A DNA stretch of 60,655 bases from Nanobdellati archaeon (GCA_014384375.1 JACNFY010000016.1:1-60655); one strand, 5' to 3'; positions 1 to 9,776 are shown, numbered from the stretch's first letter. Numbers and translations are program-made. The notes: a model not told the origin generated them from the sequence alone.

Positions 1-4
1 ATGC

Positions 5-35
5 TTTGAAATTCAATTAACCATTGAATTTCAAA
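5..35. repeat. 12-bp perfect inverted repeat (TTTGAAATTCAA-ttaacca-TTGAATTTCAAA)
   Basis: Arms 5-16 and 24-35 are exact reverse complements; upstream of aIF2-beta. Confidence 0.7.
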
Positions 36-100
36 TCACTATTCTGGACAGAGCCCTAAATAGAAAACATTTAAAAAATAAATAACTTTCTTACAAAAAC

Positions 101-508
101 ATGGATTACGAGCAAATGTTAAAGAAAGGAAAAAAACAAATTCCAGAAGTAGTTTCAAAAGAAGAAAGATTCAATATACCTAAAGTTAGAGGACATATTG
201 AAGGAAACAAAACAGTTGCTAGCAATTTTGTTGAAATCACAAAGGTTTTGAGAAGAAAAACAGAACACGTCTTAAAATACATACTTAAAGAACTAGCAAC
301 TCCTGGGGAGATGAGAAAAAACGCTGTAATCTTCGGAACAAAACTTTCAGCTTCAAAGATTAATGAAAAAATCGCTCAATATGCAGATACTTTCGTTCTT
401 TGCAAAGAATGTGGAAAGCCAGACACCAAACTAACAAAAGATGCAGGAATATCATTCCTAAAATGTCAGGCCTGCGGAGCAAAACATTCTTTTTACTCAA
501 AGATATAA
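101..508 (+). CDS. eif2b: Translation initiation factor aIF2 beta subunit
   Basis: IPKVRGHIEGNKTV..NF.EI and C-terminal CxxC zinc ribbon (CKEC..CQAC) typical of aIF2-beta. Confidence 0.95.
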   Translation: MDYEQMLKKGKKQIPEVVSKEERFNIPKVRGHIEGNKTVASNFVEITKVLRRKTEHVLKYILKELATPGEMRKNAVIFGTKLSASKINEKIAQYADTFVLCKECGKPDTKLTKDAGISFLKCQACGAKHSFYSKI

Positions 509-510
509 AA

Positions 511-801
511 ATGTCTTTCATAGTAAAAAAACATAAAGCAGAATCTTCAAAAATAATTCTTGCTATTATTGATGAAGAACTTGCAGGGAAAAAAATAACA
601 GAAGGAAACAAAGTTTTAGACCTTAACTCATCTTTCTACAAAGGAGAAAAAAAGAGAAAAGAAGAAGTTTTGGATTTAATAAAAGAAGCCGGTTGCCTAA
701 ACGTTGTAGGAAATAAAATTGTTGATTTACTTAAAAAAGAAAAGCTAATTGACAAAACATTAAAAATTGGTGGTGTTCCTTATGCACAAGCTGTTTTTTG
801 A
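511..801 (+). CDS. DUF424 family protein
   Basis: ATG at 511 inside ORF 400-801; 'GGVPYAQAVF' ending; located after aIF2-beta as is common in archaea. Confidence 0.75.
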   Translation: MSFIVKKHKAESSKIILAIIDEELAGKKITEGNKVLDLNSSFYKGEKKRKEEVLDLIKEAGCLNVVGNKIVDLLKKEKLIDKTLKIGGVPYAQAVF

Positions 802-805
802 GCGA

Positions 806-3800
806 TTAATCAAACCACTTACCAAGCCCTTCTTGCCTTTCCTTTTCTTGTCCGAAAACATCTTCTATTCTTCTCTTGGTTAATTCTAAGGATTGCATTA
901 AATAAGCTGAAACTTTATACTTCGCTGCTAAGCTTATACTTGGTTCCAAATATTTTACAACAGAACCCTCTGAAACTGTGAACATTAACTTTCCACCACA
1001 CTCTAAACACTTACCTATCAACGGGGGTCTTCTATATTTTTCATTGCAATTAACACATCTGAACTGCTGAGAGGAAAACTTCCTAAGATTACCTTTTATG
1101 TCCCTCAAGAAATGCTTTTCTATAACTAAACGAGCAACGTCTGTTTCATCAACAGCGATTATTTTCTCAGCTAAATCCATCTGGCCTTTTAATTTCTCTT
1201 TCATACTAGGAAGGAGCTTGTAAGCTGAACATAACACACCATTATTTAAGTCACTTGTTGGATGAGTATATCCATAACCTTCATATTGGAATGGTGTGTT
1301 AAGATAATCACCAACTTGCTTTATATTTACCTCCCAAGGCATCTTATACTGCAATGCTGCTAAATAGAATTTTAAAGGATATCTTGATGCTATATCAACA
1401 TGGAACACCATGTCATCAACTTCTGTAGGATTAAGAAAATAAGTCAAAACAAGAGGTGCATCCATTGTACTTCCTCTTGAAGAAGGTAAAAACTTCTGAG
1501 AAAAATTTAGTAATCCATCCATCAGCAAAAAGAAGCAAGATTCATCACCATCAACATCTCTTCTCATAGCAGCATGAAATAACGGGTGAGCAAAGAATCC
1601 CTGTGTTTTTGAAAAACCAATAATCCGTCCAAGAATCCCTGCAGAAGTATGTGGAGCTAAACAAATAATATAATGACCAATAATACCTTCTTTTGATTTC
1701 AAATTGTAAAAAGACTTCATTCCATACAAAGAAATTAGCAAATCATCAATGAATTTTGAGGTTCTAAACAAAATCTCATTAGCAGGTTCATTTGGAGATA
1801 TCGGACAAGCTGGGAGGATAACATCTTGTGGTTTTATCTCTAATACTTGAGAATCATTTTCCAAAGCTTTTCCTTCAATATCCTTTTTATATCCTAACTT
1901 TTTGAGTTTATCAACAGAAACCTCTATCTCCTTTGGTTTAAAATGTGTTATTGCTAACTCTGAAGAATCATATCTTGTTGTTCCATCCTTATTAACATTA
2001 ATTGAGTGTTTTGCTCTCAAAATGGCTTTTATAAGGTGCTCGGGAGTATGATCTGGATTGAAGGTTCCTCTAACTCCTTTTATCAAATCAGGAAAGATTT
2101 GCGTATCAAGCTTTTTTAATAAATTATTGAAAATCTTTTTAATATCAATCTCTTTTGAAACGTAAGTTTTAGGATTGTGCTCACATTCTTTTGTTAAATC
2201 GCAAGTGTTGCAGAAAAACATTTTTTCTGTCTTCTTTCCACATTCATCACAAACAGAAAAGACCGATTCCTTTTTACAAGAACCACAATAGAAAACTGCA
2301 AAATCGGCTTTAACTTTTCCTGCCTGCAAAGCTGATTGCAAAGACCTAAACTTTCCACCTTGCATACCAATAGGAAATAAACCGTGAGGTGCGCCAACCA
2401 TTTTTCTCATCTTAGCTTTTTCAGGTCTTCCCATTCTTGCACCAATAAAAGCACCCCCTTTGTCTCTGATTCTCAAAGGAGAAAACTTATTAATTAGGGA
2501 AAGTGTTTTTACTGGCTCTGTAAGATTTATTTTTTTAATTTTATCCTCGAAATCTCTCGGTTCTGAAATACCTATTTGAACTAGAAATGCCTTTGCAATA
2601 TCTTTTTCTAAAACCACAAATTCATTATTAACTAGTAAGTGTGGTATACCTGCGCGTTCTAATATTTCTTTTTCCTCAGATTTTCTTAGTACTAACTTCT
2701 CATCTCTTAATTCAAAATCACAAAACCAAGAAAATAGTTTTCTCATCTGATCAATGTTTATTGAACCCCAGAAAAAGGTGTGAGTTGGATGCAAAGGAAC
2801 ATCTAATGCTAAAGATATTTGGATAGCTGCATCAACAGATATTTTTGTGGTTAGCGGATTTTTAAATAACTTTTTCAAATCTTCCTCCGATATTTTTATT
2901 ATTTCCTTGACTTTGTCAAAATCAAAAGTTCCAAATAAATCCACGATTGCTTTCTCAACTTCTAGAATCCAGAATTCCTGACAGTAACCTGAAGGAATAA
3001 GAGAGTGTGCTCTATCAAAAAAATCTCCATAACTAATAAGAACGTCTCCTAAAAACAATATTTTCTCTATATTTTTAGTGTGTTTTTTTGCAAGCTCCTC
3101 TGTCTCTAAAAACATAACTGTTCCGTTCTTTAGTTTAACAATGGGTCCGTCTATGCTGTCACAAACAGTGTATGCTGCTGCTTTCCCAGGTCTTTCAACT
3201 TTCAGTTGTGTTGCTGATGCTAAATAACCATTAAGAACTTGCATAGTTGCAGGGTGAACTGATTGACCTGAATAACCAGACAGTCTTGATCTTCCATATC
3301 TAAGCCTGAATGCTCCTGAAGCCATTGGATGCCCAAGAATAGGTCTGCCTGCAACAATATCTTTAATATAAGTATAGTCTGGAGTTATCTTTCCTTTCTC
3401 ACTTTTTTTCCCTAATGCTTTTGATTGTTTTTGGACTTTTATGAATTCTTCTAGAAACTCCCATTGTTCTAAATCAAAATCTTTAGCCCATTTACTCATC
3501 TTTGCCCATATCTTTGGAGCCTTCAAAGGCAAACAACTACTATGTATCAAACAGTAACCACTTCTAAGACGATTGGTGTTTACTCGTGGCAAATTTTTAT
3601 AATTAATATTTGAAATTTCGTATTTCTCAGAAGGGTCTCCTGAAATCTCAACTGGTAAATGTTGCATTAAGAACTCTGATTCTTCTCTCGAAGGAAAATA
3701 TTGAAGGTTTGTAACAAACTCATGGTAGTCTTCTAATTCTGCAGTGCATCTCTTTATCTCTTTCTCTGTAGGATCATATTCTTGAAATCTAAATTTTTTT

Positions 3801-4321
3801 CTTAAATAATCTGCTATAACAACAGACCATGCAGCAGCTGTTCCCCCTGCATTTCTTATCGGACCTGAATAATACAAACAAAAATATTTTCCTTTACCAT
3901 CATTTCTGTCTTTAAATTCTAAATGAGTGAATCCTTCAAGAGGGCTACTAACAACTCCTAAAGTAACATATGTGAAACCTGTTCTTATACCTACTTCAAT
4001 TGCTTCTTTTTGATCTTCAAACTTACAAAATTTTTCTTTAGCAATTTCTTCTGCTATTGTTAAAGCAACTCTTATATCCAGAATTCCATATTTCTTTTCT
4101 AACTCCTCAATTCTCTTCTCTGCGCCTCGACCTTTAATTTGTGGTGTGACTACACCTATCAGACCTATAACTCTCTCAGCCATTGTTTCTGTAATAGTTA
4201 CTTCAACAACATCAGATGGGTCAAAACCTTTTTTTCTAGCTTCTAATGCTATTCCATAAGCCTTCAAGCAGTCTTTTTTCAAAGTTGAAAAATAATTTCC
4301 TAATTCTTTTGAATATTGCAT
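806..4321 (-). CDS. polC: DNA polymerase D large subunit (DP2)
   Basis: 1171 aa; zinc-finger cluster, DVDGDE active-site motif, archaeal PolD DP2 sequence; C-terminal QEGLGKWF PIP-like motif. Confidence 0.97.
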   Translation of the reverse strand: MQYSKELGNYFSTLKKDCLKAYGIALEARKKGFDPSDVVEVTITETMAERVIGLIGVVTPQIKGRGAEKRIEELEKKYGILDIRVALTIAEEIAKEKFCKFEDQKEAIEVGIRTGFTYVTLGVVSSPLEGFTHLEFKDRNDGKGKYFCLYYSGPIRNAGGTAAAWSVVIADYLRKKFRFQEYDPTEKEIKRCTAELEDYHEFVTNLQYFPSREESEFLMQHLPVEISGDPSEKYEISNINYKNLPRVNTNRLRSGYCLIHSSCLPLKAPKIWAKMSKWAKDFDLEQWEFLEEFIKVQKQSKALGKKSEKGKITPDYTYIKDIVAGRPILGHPMASGAFRLRYGRSRLSGYSGQSVHPATMQVLNGYLASATQLKVERPGKAAAYTVCDSIDGPIVKLKNGTVMFLETEELAKKHTKNIEKILFLGDVLISYGDFFDRAHSLIPSGYCQEFWILEVEKAIVDLFGTFDFDKVKEIIKISEEDLKKLFKNPLTTKISVDAAIQISLALDVPLHPTHTFFWGSINIDQMRKLFSWFCDFELRDEKLVLRKSEEKEILERAGIPHLLVNNEFVVLEKDIAKAFLVQIGISEPRDFEDKIKKINLTEPVKTLSLINKFSPLRIRDKGGAFIGARMGRPEKAKMRKMVGAPHGLFPIGMQGGKFRSLQSALQAGKVKADFAVFYCGSCKKESVFSVCDECGKKTEKMFFCNTCDLTKECEHNPKTYVSKEIDIKKIFNNLLKKLDTQIFPDLIKGVRGTFNPDHTPEHLIKAILRAKHSINVNKDGTTRYDSSELAITHFKPKEIEVSVDKLKKLGYKKDIEGKALENDSQVLEIKPQDVILPACPISPNEPANEILFRTSKFIDDLLISLYGMKSFYNLKSKEGIIGHYIICLAPHTSAGILGRIIGFSKTQGFFAHPLFHAAMRRDVDGDESCFFLLMDGLLNFSQKFLPSSRGSTMDAPLVLTYFLNPTEVDDMVFHVDIASRYPLKFYLAALQYKMPWEVNIKQVGDYLNTPFQYEGYGYTHPTSDLNNGVLCSAYKLLPSMKEKLKGQMDLAEKIIAVDETDVARLVIEKHFLRDIKGNLRKFSSQQFRCVNCNEKYRRPPLIGKCLECGGKLMFTVSEGSVVKYLEPSISLAAKYKVSAYLMQSLELTKRRIEDVFGQEKERQEGLGKWFD

Positions 4322-4322
4322 C

Positions 4323-5750
4323 TTATTGACCTAAAAAATTTATCACCTTAACTTTTCTTGTTTGTATGTTTAACATAAATGCTCTTCCTGGCTGAGGTTC
4401 TAATCCTCTCTTCTCCTGATCTTCTGTTATCTCACCCCAACAAGACGTATTCAATAAAGTAACATTTCTATATTGAGATACTGTTGCTCTGTGTATGTGT
4501 CCTGTTACAAAAATATCAGGAACTTTATCTATCACTAAAGGATCTTCTTCTGAATCCGGAATATACATATTAGATTCGTGAGTGGGTGCTAAATGTCTTC
4601 TCTGTAGCAAGAATTTCATTATTAAATCAACCCTTTTCTGTCCACCAGCGTTCCTTATACTCTCAACATTATTAGCATAGTATATTAATGAAAAGCCGTG
4701 ATACAAAAGAATATCTAAACCTGAAAAGTCTTCTGTACTATCAATATTTACTAATGCAGGGTTACTTACAATTATGGCATTTGGTAATTTCCACAAATCT
4801 TCTGCAAAGTCGTTATATAAAGGTGGTTGTGGTTCTGCTATTCTTCCTGCATCATGATTTCCAGGACAAATAATTAATTTCTTATTATGATTTATTTTAC
4901 TAAGGTATCTTGCTAATTCTCTATATTGATCTTTTATATCTGGAATTTCTAAATCCTCTTCTTGACCAGGATAAACACCAACACCTTCTACTAAATCACC
5001 ACATAAAAAAACATATTTTGTCTTTTTAGCTATTCTCTTTTGCTCTTCACTACCTGTTTTTCCATTTATCCAATCAATGAATTTTTCAAATTCTTTTCTT
5101 AAAAAAAATTTTGAACCGAAATGAAAATCGCTAATAAAAACAGCGTAAGCTTCTGTCGGGCCTTTCTTTAATTCTTTATTTAAAGAAATATCTGGAAAAA
5201 TTACATTATTGGAAAAAACAATGTTTCTTCCTAAAACACCAACCACACCTACAACTTCATCTAAAACTAAATCTTTTGCTATTTCATGAACTTCTTTGTT
5301 GTTTTTATGTATTAACACACTTATTTGACCTGACAAGTCTTCTAATATTAATAAAACATTGTTGTTCTTTGTTATTGATTTTTTTTTTATCATCCCTATT
5401 ATTGAAACCTGCTCTTTTTCTTCTTTTATCCCTACTTTACTTATAGATATTAATCCTTGCATTTCAGGTCTTTGTCTTATTAATCTTTCTAAGGCCTTAA
5501 ATCTGAAATTAAAGAATTTAACAAAATCATCAAAACTTCTTTTTTTTGATTTTTTATCATAACTATATAGAACTTTAACTCTTGGCAGGTCGTCTAGGAT
5601 TTCTTCTTTTGATTTTCTTTTATCTAAAACAACAGAACTTTCTTTTTTAATATCTTCAACTTTTTCTTTAGAAAGATTTTCATCTAATAAATCTGGACTA
5701 ACTAAAACTCCTTGTTCTAATAGAGAACTTACTTTATCAGAAAAGCTCAT
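4323..5750 (-). CDS. polB: DNA polymerase D small subunit (DP1), calcineurin-like exonuclease
   Basis: OB fold plus phosphoesterase motifs (SDFHFGS, CGDLVEGVG, CPGNHD, GHIH). Confidence 0.96.
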   Translation of the reverse strand: MSFSDKVSSLLEQGVLVSPDLLDENLSKEKVEDIKKESSVVLDKRKSKEEILDDLPRVKVLYSYDKKSKKRSFDDFVKFFNFRFKALERLIRQRPEMQGLISISKVGIKEEKEQVSIIGMIKKKSITKNNNVLLILEDLSGQISVLIHKNNKEVHEIAKDLVLDEVVGVVGVLGRNIVFSNNVIFPDISLNKELKKGPTEAYAVFISDFHFGSKFFLRKEFEKFIDWINGKTGSEEQKRIAKKTKYVFLCGDLVEGVGVYPGQEEDLEIPDIKDQYRELARYLSKINHNKKLIICPGNHDAGRIAEPQPPLYNDFAEDLWKLPNAIIVSNPALVNIDSTEDFSGLDILLYHGFSLIYYANNVESIRNAGGQKRVDLIMKFLLQRRHLAPTHESNMYIPDSEEDPLVIDKVPDIFVTGHIHRATVSQYRNVTLLNTSCWGEITEDQEKRGLEPQPGRAFMLNIQTRKVKVINFLGQ

Positions 5751-6966
5751 TTTTCCTTTCTACTTCTAAGGATTCTTCTAAAATTTGAATTATTTTTGGC
5801 TCGGTAGTTTTTGGAACAGATATTGATATTTCTCTTGTCCTACCATATCTTCCTTTTGATAAAACTCTCCCATTTATTATACCAGACATATCTAATTCAG
5901 AGATTATATCAGAAACTCTTCTTTGTGTTAAAGGTCTCAAACTAACTTCATTACAAATATTTTTATAATAATCATATATTTCTCCAGTAAAAATTTTCCC
6001 TTTCTGACTATTATTTTTCAATATAATTGCATATAGAATTAATTGGAATTGTTTTGGTTGATTCTTAATTAACTCTAAAATTCTGTCTTTCTCTATTTTA
6101 TCTTCTGCCTCATCGATATTTTCTATCTTTATTGTTTTCTGATTTTGCCTCTCAGCAAGCTCACCTGCAACTCTTAAAAGTTCCAAAGCTCTTCTAGCAT
6201 CCCCATGATCTCTAGCAGCATAAGCAGAACATTTTTCAACCACCCCTGACTCTATAATTTTTGGTTGAAATGCTTTTTTAGCTCTTTTTTTTAAAATATC
6301 TTGTATTTGAATAGCATTATATGGTGGAAATAGCACTTCTTCTTCACTCAAAGAAGATTTTACTCGAGGATCTAAATTATTAACAAAAGTTAAATCATTG
6401 CTTATACCTATTAAAGAAACTTTTGAATTTTTTAATTCAGAGTTTATTCTGGTTAAATTATATATTAATTCATCTCCTGTTTTTTTAACTAATTGATCTA
6501 TCTCATCTAAAACTATTATTATGATATTCTTCTTTTCATCTAAAGCGTTAAAGAAAACATTATAAACCTCATCTGTTGGCAAACCTGTGGGAGGTATTGC
6601 TTTTCCGAAATGTCTTGCTAACTGAGCAATAAGTCTATACTCTGTGTCGGCTATTTTTTTCAATTTACAATTCAAATATAAAATATCTAATTTTATCTTT
6701 TTTTCACGAGAAATCTTCATTAACTGTTCGGAAACATACTTTATTGTTAGTGTTTTTCCTGTTCCTGTTTTTCCATAAATAAACAAATTAGAAGGCAACT
6801 CTTTCTTCAAAGTGGGTGCTAAGATACTAGCTACTTGTTCTATTTGCTCATCACGATGATATATCTCATCAGGTATATAAGAAGACTGCAAAACACTTTT
6901 ATCTAAAAATAAAGACTTTTTGTCCACATATTTCTGAAAAAATTTCCCTAACTTTTTTTCCTCCAT
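5737..6966 (-). CDS. cdc6: Orc1/Cdc6 origin-binding AAA+ initiator
   Basis: Walker A GKTGTGKT, Walker B VLDEID, C-terminal wHTH; adjacent to PolD genes. Confidence 0.95.
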   Translation of the reverse strand: MEEKKLGKFFQKYVDKKSLFLDKSVLQSSYIPDEIYHRDEQIEQVASILAPTLKKELPSNLFIYGKTGTGKTLTIKYVSEQLMKISREKKIKLDILYLNCKLKKIADTEYRLIAQLARHFGKAIPPTGLPTDEVYNVFFNALDEKKNIIIIVLDEIDQLVKKTGDELIYNLTRINSELKNSKVSLIGISNDLTFVNNLDPRVKSSLSEEEVLFPPYNAIQIQDILKKRAKKAFQPKIIESGVVEKCSAYAARDHGDARRALELLRVAGELAERQNQKTIKIENIDEAEDKIEKDRILELIKNQPKQFQLILYAIILKNNSQKGKIFTGEIYDYYKNICNEVSLRPLTQRRVSDIISELDMSGIINGRVLSKGRYGRTREISISVPKTTEPKIIQILEESLEVERKNELF

Positions 6967-7200
6967 AAAATTTCCAGATGAAATGAAGGTTTATAAAGAT
7001 TTTGTATCCTCAGAATATATTATAAAAAATAGATTATTGAGAATATTTGAGACCCCTTTATTTCATGTGGAAAGTCCTTTTTATATTTTTTGAATTCTAA
7101 CTAAAATTAAGATAAATAATTGTTTTCAATATTGAAAATAATTTAATTAATTCAACATTTTCTTTTAATTTTCTTTTCTATAAGAAATTAAGGGGTTAGT
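6967..7200. other. Probable replication origin (oriC) with three ORB-like elements and an AT-rich unwinding region
   Basis: ORB-like sites at 6971-6992(+), 7052-7074(-) and 7174-7196(+); AT-rich segment 7075-7173; next to cdc6. Confidence 0.8.
7123..7138. repeat. 16-bp perfect palindrome TTTTCAATATTGAAAA inside the putative unwinding region
   Basis: Exact self-reverse-complement. Confidence 0.8.
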
Positions 7201-7305
7201 ATAATTACTAAAAAAACAAATAAAATAACTACTGAAGGATAATAAAAAACAAAAAGTTTAAAAATAACTCTTTCTTCCCTTACTTTCTAAATAGTAGTAA
7301 CAAAG

Positions 7306-8115
7306 GTGATTTGTTTGTTAGTTCAAAAAGATTTTTTGAAAAAAATAAAAGATTTCGGATTGAATAGTTATGAAGCAAAAATTTGGACTGCTCTTCTATC
7401 AAGAGGAGTAAGCACAGCAGGAGAACTAAGCGACATAGCAAACGTGCCAAGAAGCAGAAGCTACGACGTACTAGAAAGCCTAGAAAAAAAAGGATTCATA
7501 ATTATGAAAATAGGTAAACCAATCAAATATATAACTGTTCCTCCAAAAGAAGTTTTGGAGAGAGTGAAAAATAAAGTAAATGAGGACGCTAATGATCAAA
7601 TAAAATCTCTTGAAAAACTACAAAAATCAAAAATATTAGATGAATTAAATGTTTTACATAGTGAAGGAATTTCATTAGTCGAACCAACAGATATAACGGC
7701 CTCTTTCAAAGGTAGAGATAATCTTTATTCACATCTTGATCTTATGATAAAAGAAGCTGAAAAATCAATTATTTTAATGACTACAGAGCAAGGTATAATT
7801 AGAAAATTAAACGCTTTATCAAGAAATTTAGAAAAAGCACACAAAAGAGGAGTTGAAATAAAAATCGCAGTTCCTATAACAGAAAAAACTAAATCTTTGT
7901 TAAAAGAAGCAAGCAAATATGCAAAAGTTAAGGATTGTAAGACAAAAGGAAGATTCTGTATAGTTGATGAGAAAGAGATTCTATTTATGCTTTTAGACGA
8001 TGAAAAAATTCACCCTTCTTATGACATCGGAGTTTGGGTAAACACATCTTTGTTTAGCCAAACACTAATAGAATTGTTTAATCTTGCTTGGAGAGGTATG
8101 AAGGTTTTTACTTAA
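7306..8115 (+). CDS. TrmB-family transcriptional regulator (copy 1)
   Basis: N-terminal TrmB wHTH plus C-terminal PLD-like sensor domain; non-ATG start (GTG 7306, or TTG 7315 after GGTGA). Confidence 0.9.
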   Translation: MICLLVQKDFLKKIKDFGLNSYEAKIWTALLSRGVSTAGELSDIANVPRSRSYDVLESLEKKGFIIMKIGKPIKYITVPPKEVLERVKNKVNEDANDQIKSLEKLQKSKILDELNVLHSEGISLVEPTDITASFKGRDNLYSHLDLMIKEAEKSIILMTTEQGIIRKLNALSRNLEKAHKRGVEIKIAVPITEKTKSLLKEASKYAKVKDCKTKGRFCIVDEKEILFMLLDDEKIHPSYDIGVWVNTSLFSQTLIELFNLAWRGMKVFT

Positions 8116-8135
8116 GTTTAACTCACCTCTTTTTC

Positions 8136-8180
8136 CCAGGAAGATTCCGATTTTCTTGGAATCTTCCAGGGTTTTTCTAT
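8136..8180 (+). terminator. Stem-loop followed by T-tract
   Basis: Perfect arms GGAAGATTCC (8139-8148) / GGAATCTTCC (8158-8167), then gggttttt. Confidence 0.65.
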
Positions 8181-8214
8181 AACTTTTTTAAGCGCAAAGG
8201 TTTTTTCAATTTTT

Positions 8215-8895
8215 ATGTTTAAAAATATGAAAATAATTGGGACTTCACACATATCTAAAGATTCTTTCAAAAAAATCAAGAATTCGATAAAAACTTTTAA
8301 GCCAGATGTAGTTGCTGTTGAGTTAGATAAAAAAAGATATCATTCTTTGATTTTTCAAAAAGAAAGTAAGTTATCCTTTTTAGATGTTAGAAGAGTGGGT
8401 TTAACAGGTTTCTTATTTTTAATAATAGGAAAATATGTTCAAAAAAAATTAGGATCAATTGTTGGAATTGATCCTGGATCAGATATGAAACTAGCTATTG
8501 AATTATGCAAAGAAAACAATTTATCCTTAGAATTGATAGATAGGGATATAGAAGTTACTTTGAGAAGATTTTCTCAAAAGTTTTCCTTTAAAGAGAAACT
8601 GAATTTATTGAAAGATTTATTGTTTTTTCCCTTTTCTAAGAAAATAATTCCTTTCAATATTTCAAAAATTCCGAAGAAAGGTTTGATAAGAAAAATCTTA
8701 GAAGAAATAAAAACCCGCTATCCAAATATTTATTCTGTATTAATAGAGGAGAGAAACAAATATATGGCAAAGAAACTCTTTAAAATATTAAGAGATAATA
8801 AAAATTTAAAAATTCTTTGTGTGATAGGTGCAGGACACGAGGAAGGCTTACATCAAGAGTTAAAAAATTTATATTATTCAAATCTTTCTTTTTGA
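8215..8895 (+). CDS. TraB/PrgY/GumN family protein
   Basis: IIGTSHIS start, VVAVELDKKRY, C-terminal GAGHEEG. Confidence 0.8.
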   Translation: MFKNMKIIGTSHISKDSFKKIKNSIKTFKPDVVAVELDKKRYHSLIFQKESKLSFLDVRRVGLTGFLFLIIGKYVQKKLGSIVGIDPGSDMKLAIELCKENNLSLELIDRDIEVTLRRFSQKFSFKEKLNLLKDLLFFPFSKKIIPFNISKIPKKGLIRKILEEIKTRYPNIYSVLIEERNKYMAKKLFKILRDNKNLKILCVIGAGHEEGLHQELKNLYYSNLSF

Positions 8896-8937
8896 AAAGA
8901 AAAATTATTTAAAACATAATTTCTGTATTTAGAACAC

Positions 8938-9717
8938 ATGGCATTCGAAATATATTATAGAGTGAGAGATTATTTTAAATTTTCAATTAGAGAGCAAAAA
9001 GAACTACTTATTTCAGCAATTCTCTTCGGTTTTATATTGTCCTTTAGGATGTGGGGCGGTAAAGAGTTTGACGCCTTGACAGGTATAAAAAATTTGATAA
9101 TTGCTTCGATATTTATTCTTATAGTGCTTGTTTGGCATATTTCATGGCAAAAAATATTTTCATTAAATGAAGGCTATAGAACGCATTATCATTGGTGGTT
9201 TCCAGGCATTTTGATAAGTTTATTCATAGCATTCATCACATATGGGTACGTTCCTTTCCTATACCCTGGTCATTCATACTATGAATTTATGAAACGATTA
9301 AGGCTCGGCAGATTTAGGTATGGAATAAATATTAAAGATTTAGTTGTGCCTGCTGTTGCAGGTGTTATTTCAAGTGTCGTTTTAGCTTTACTAATGAGTT
9401 TTGTATATTTAGCAACAAAGAGTTATTGGGTTTTATTCTTTATTAAATTAAACTTCCTTTACGCTTTCCTTTCTATGCTACCAATTCCGAGAATTGAAGG
9501 AATTAGGATGGGGGGAGGATCAACAGTGGGTTTCTATATATTCTTTTTTGGTCGACCACTATATGTTTTCATGCTTATTTCATTGATATTATACGCTTGG
9601 TTTGTATATTATGCAACGACAGTTCTTGGAAGCTTTTTATTGCTTTTATTAGCTATGATTTTAGGTTTAATAGTGATGTTTGTATTCTTAAAAGTTGTTG
9701 AAAAAGTTGTGTGGTAA
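8938..9717 (+). CDS. Multi-pass membrane protein, divergent site-2-protease (M50)-like, probably inactive
   Basis: NxxxxLxMLPIPRIEG-like motif and 'WWFPG...YPG' layout resemble archaeal S2P; no HExxH. Confidence 0.5.
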   Translation: MAFEIYYRVRDYFKFSIREQKELLISAILFGFILSFRMWGGKEFDALTGIKNLIIASIFILIVLVWHISWQKIFSLNEGYRTHYHWWFPGILISLFIAFITYGYVPFLYPGHSYYEFMKRLRLGRFRYGINIKDLVVPAVAGVISSVVLALLMSFVYLATKSYWVLFFIKLNFLYAFLSMLPIPRIEGIRMGGGSTVGFYIFFFGRPLYVFMLISLILYAWFVYYATTVLGSFLLLLLAMILGLIVMFVFLKVVEKVVW

Positions 9718-9776
9718 ATAATTAAAAAACAAATATTTTAAATAGTAGTGTACACAATAAAGATTTGATTTTTAGA

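Noticed and set aside
806-4321. Intein in DP2
   Set aside because: The 1171-aa length and continuous PolD sequence leave no room for an intein; no splice or homing-endonuclease motifs seen.
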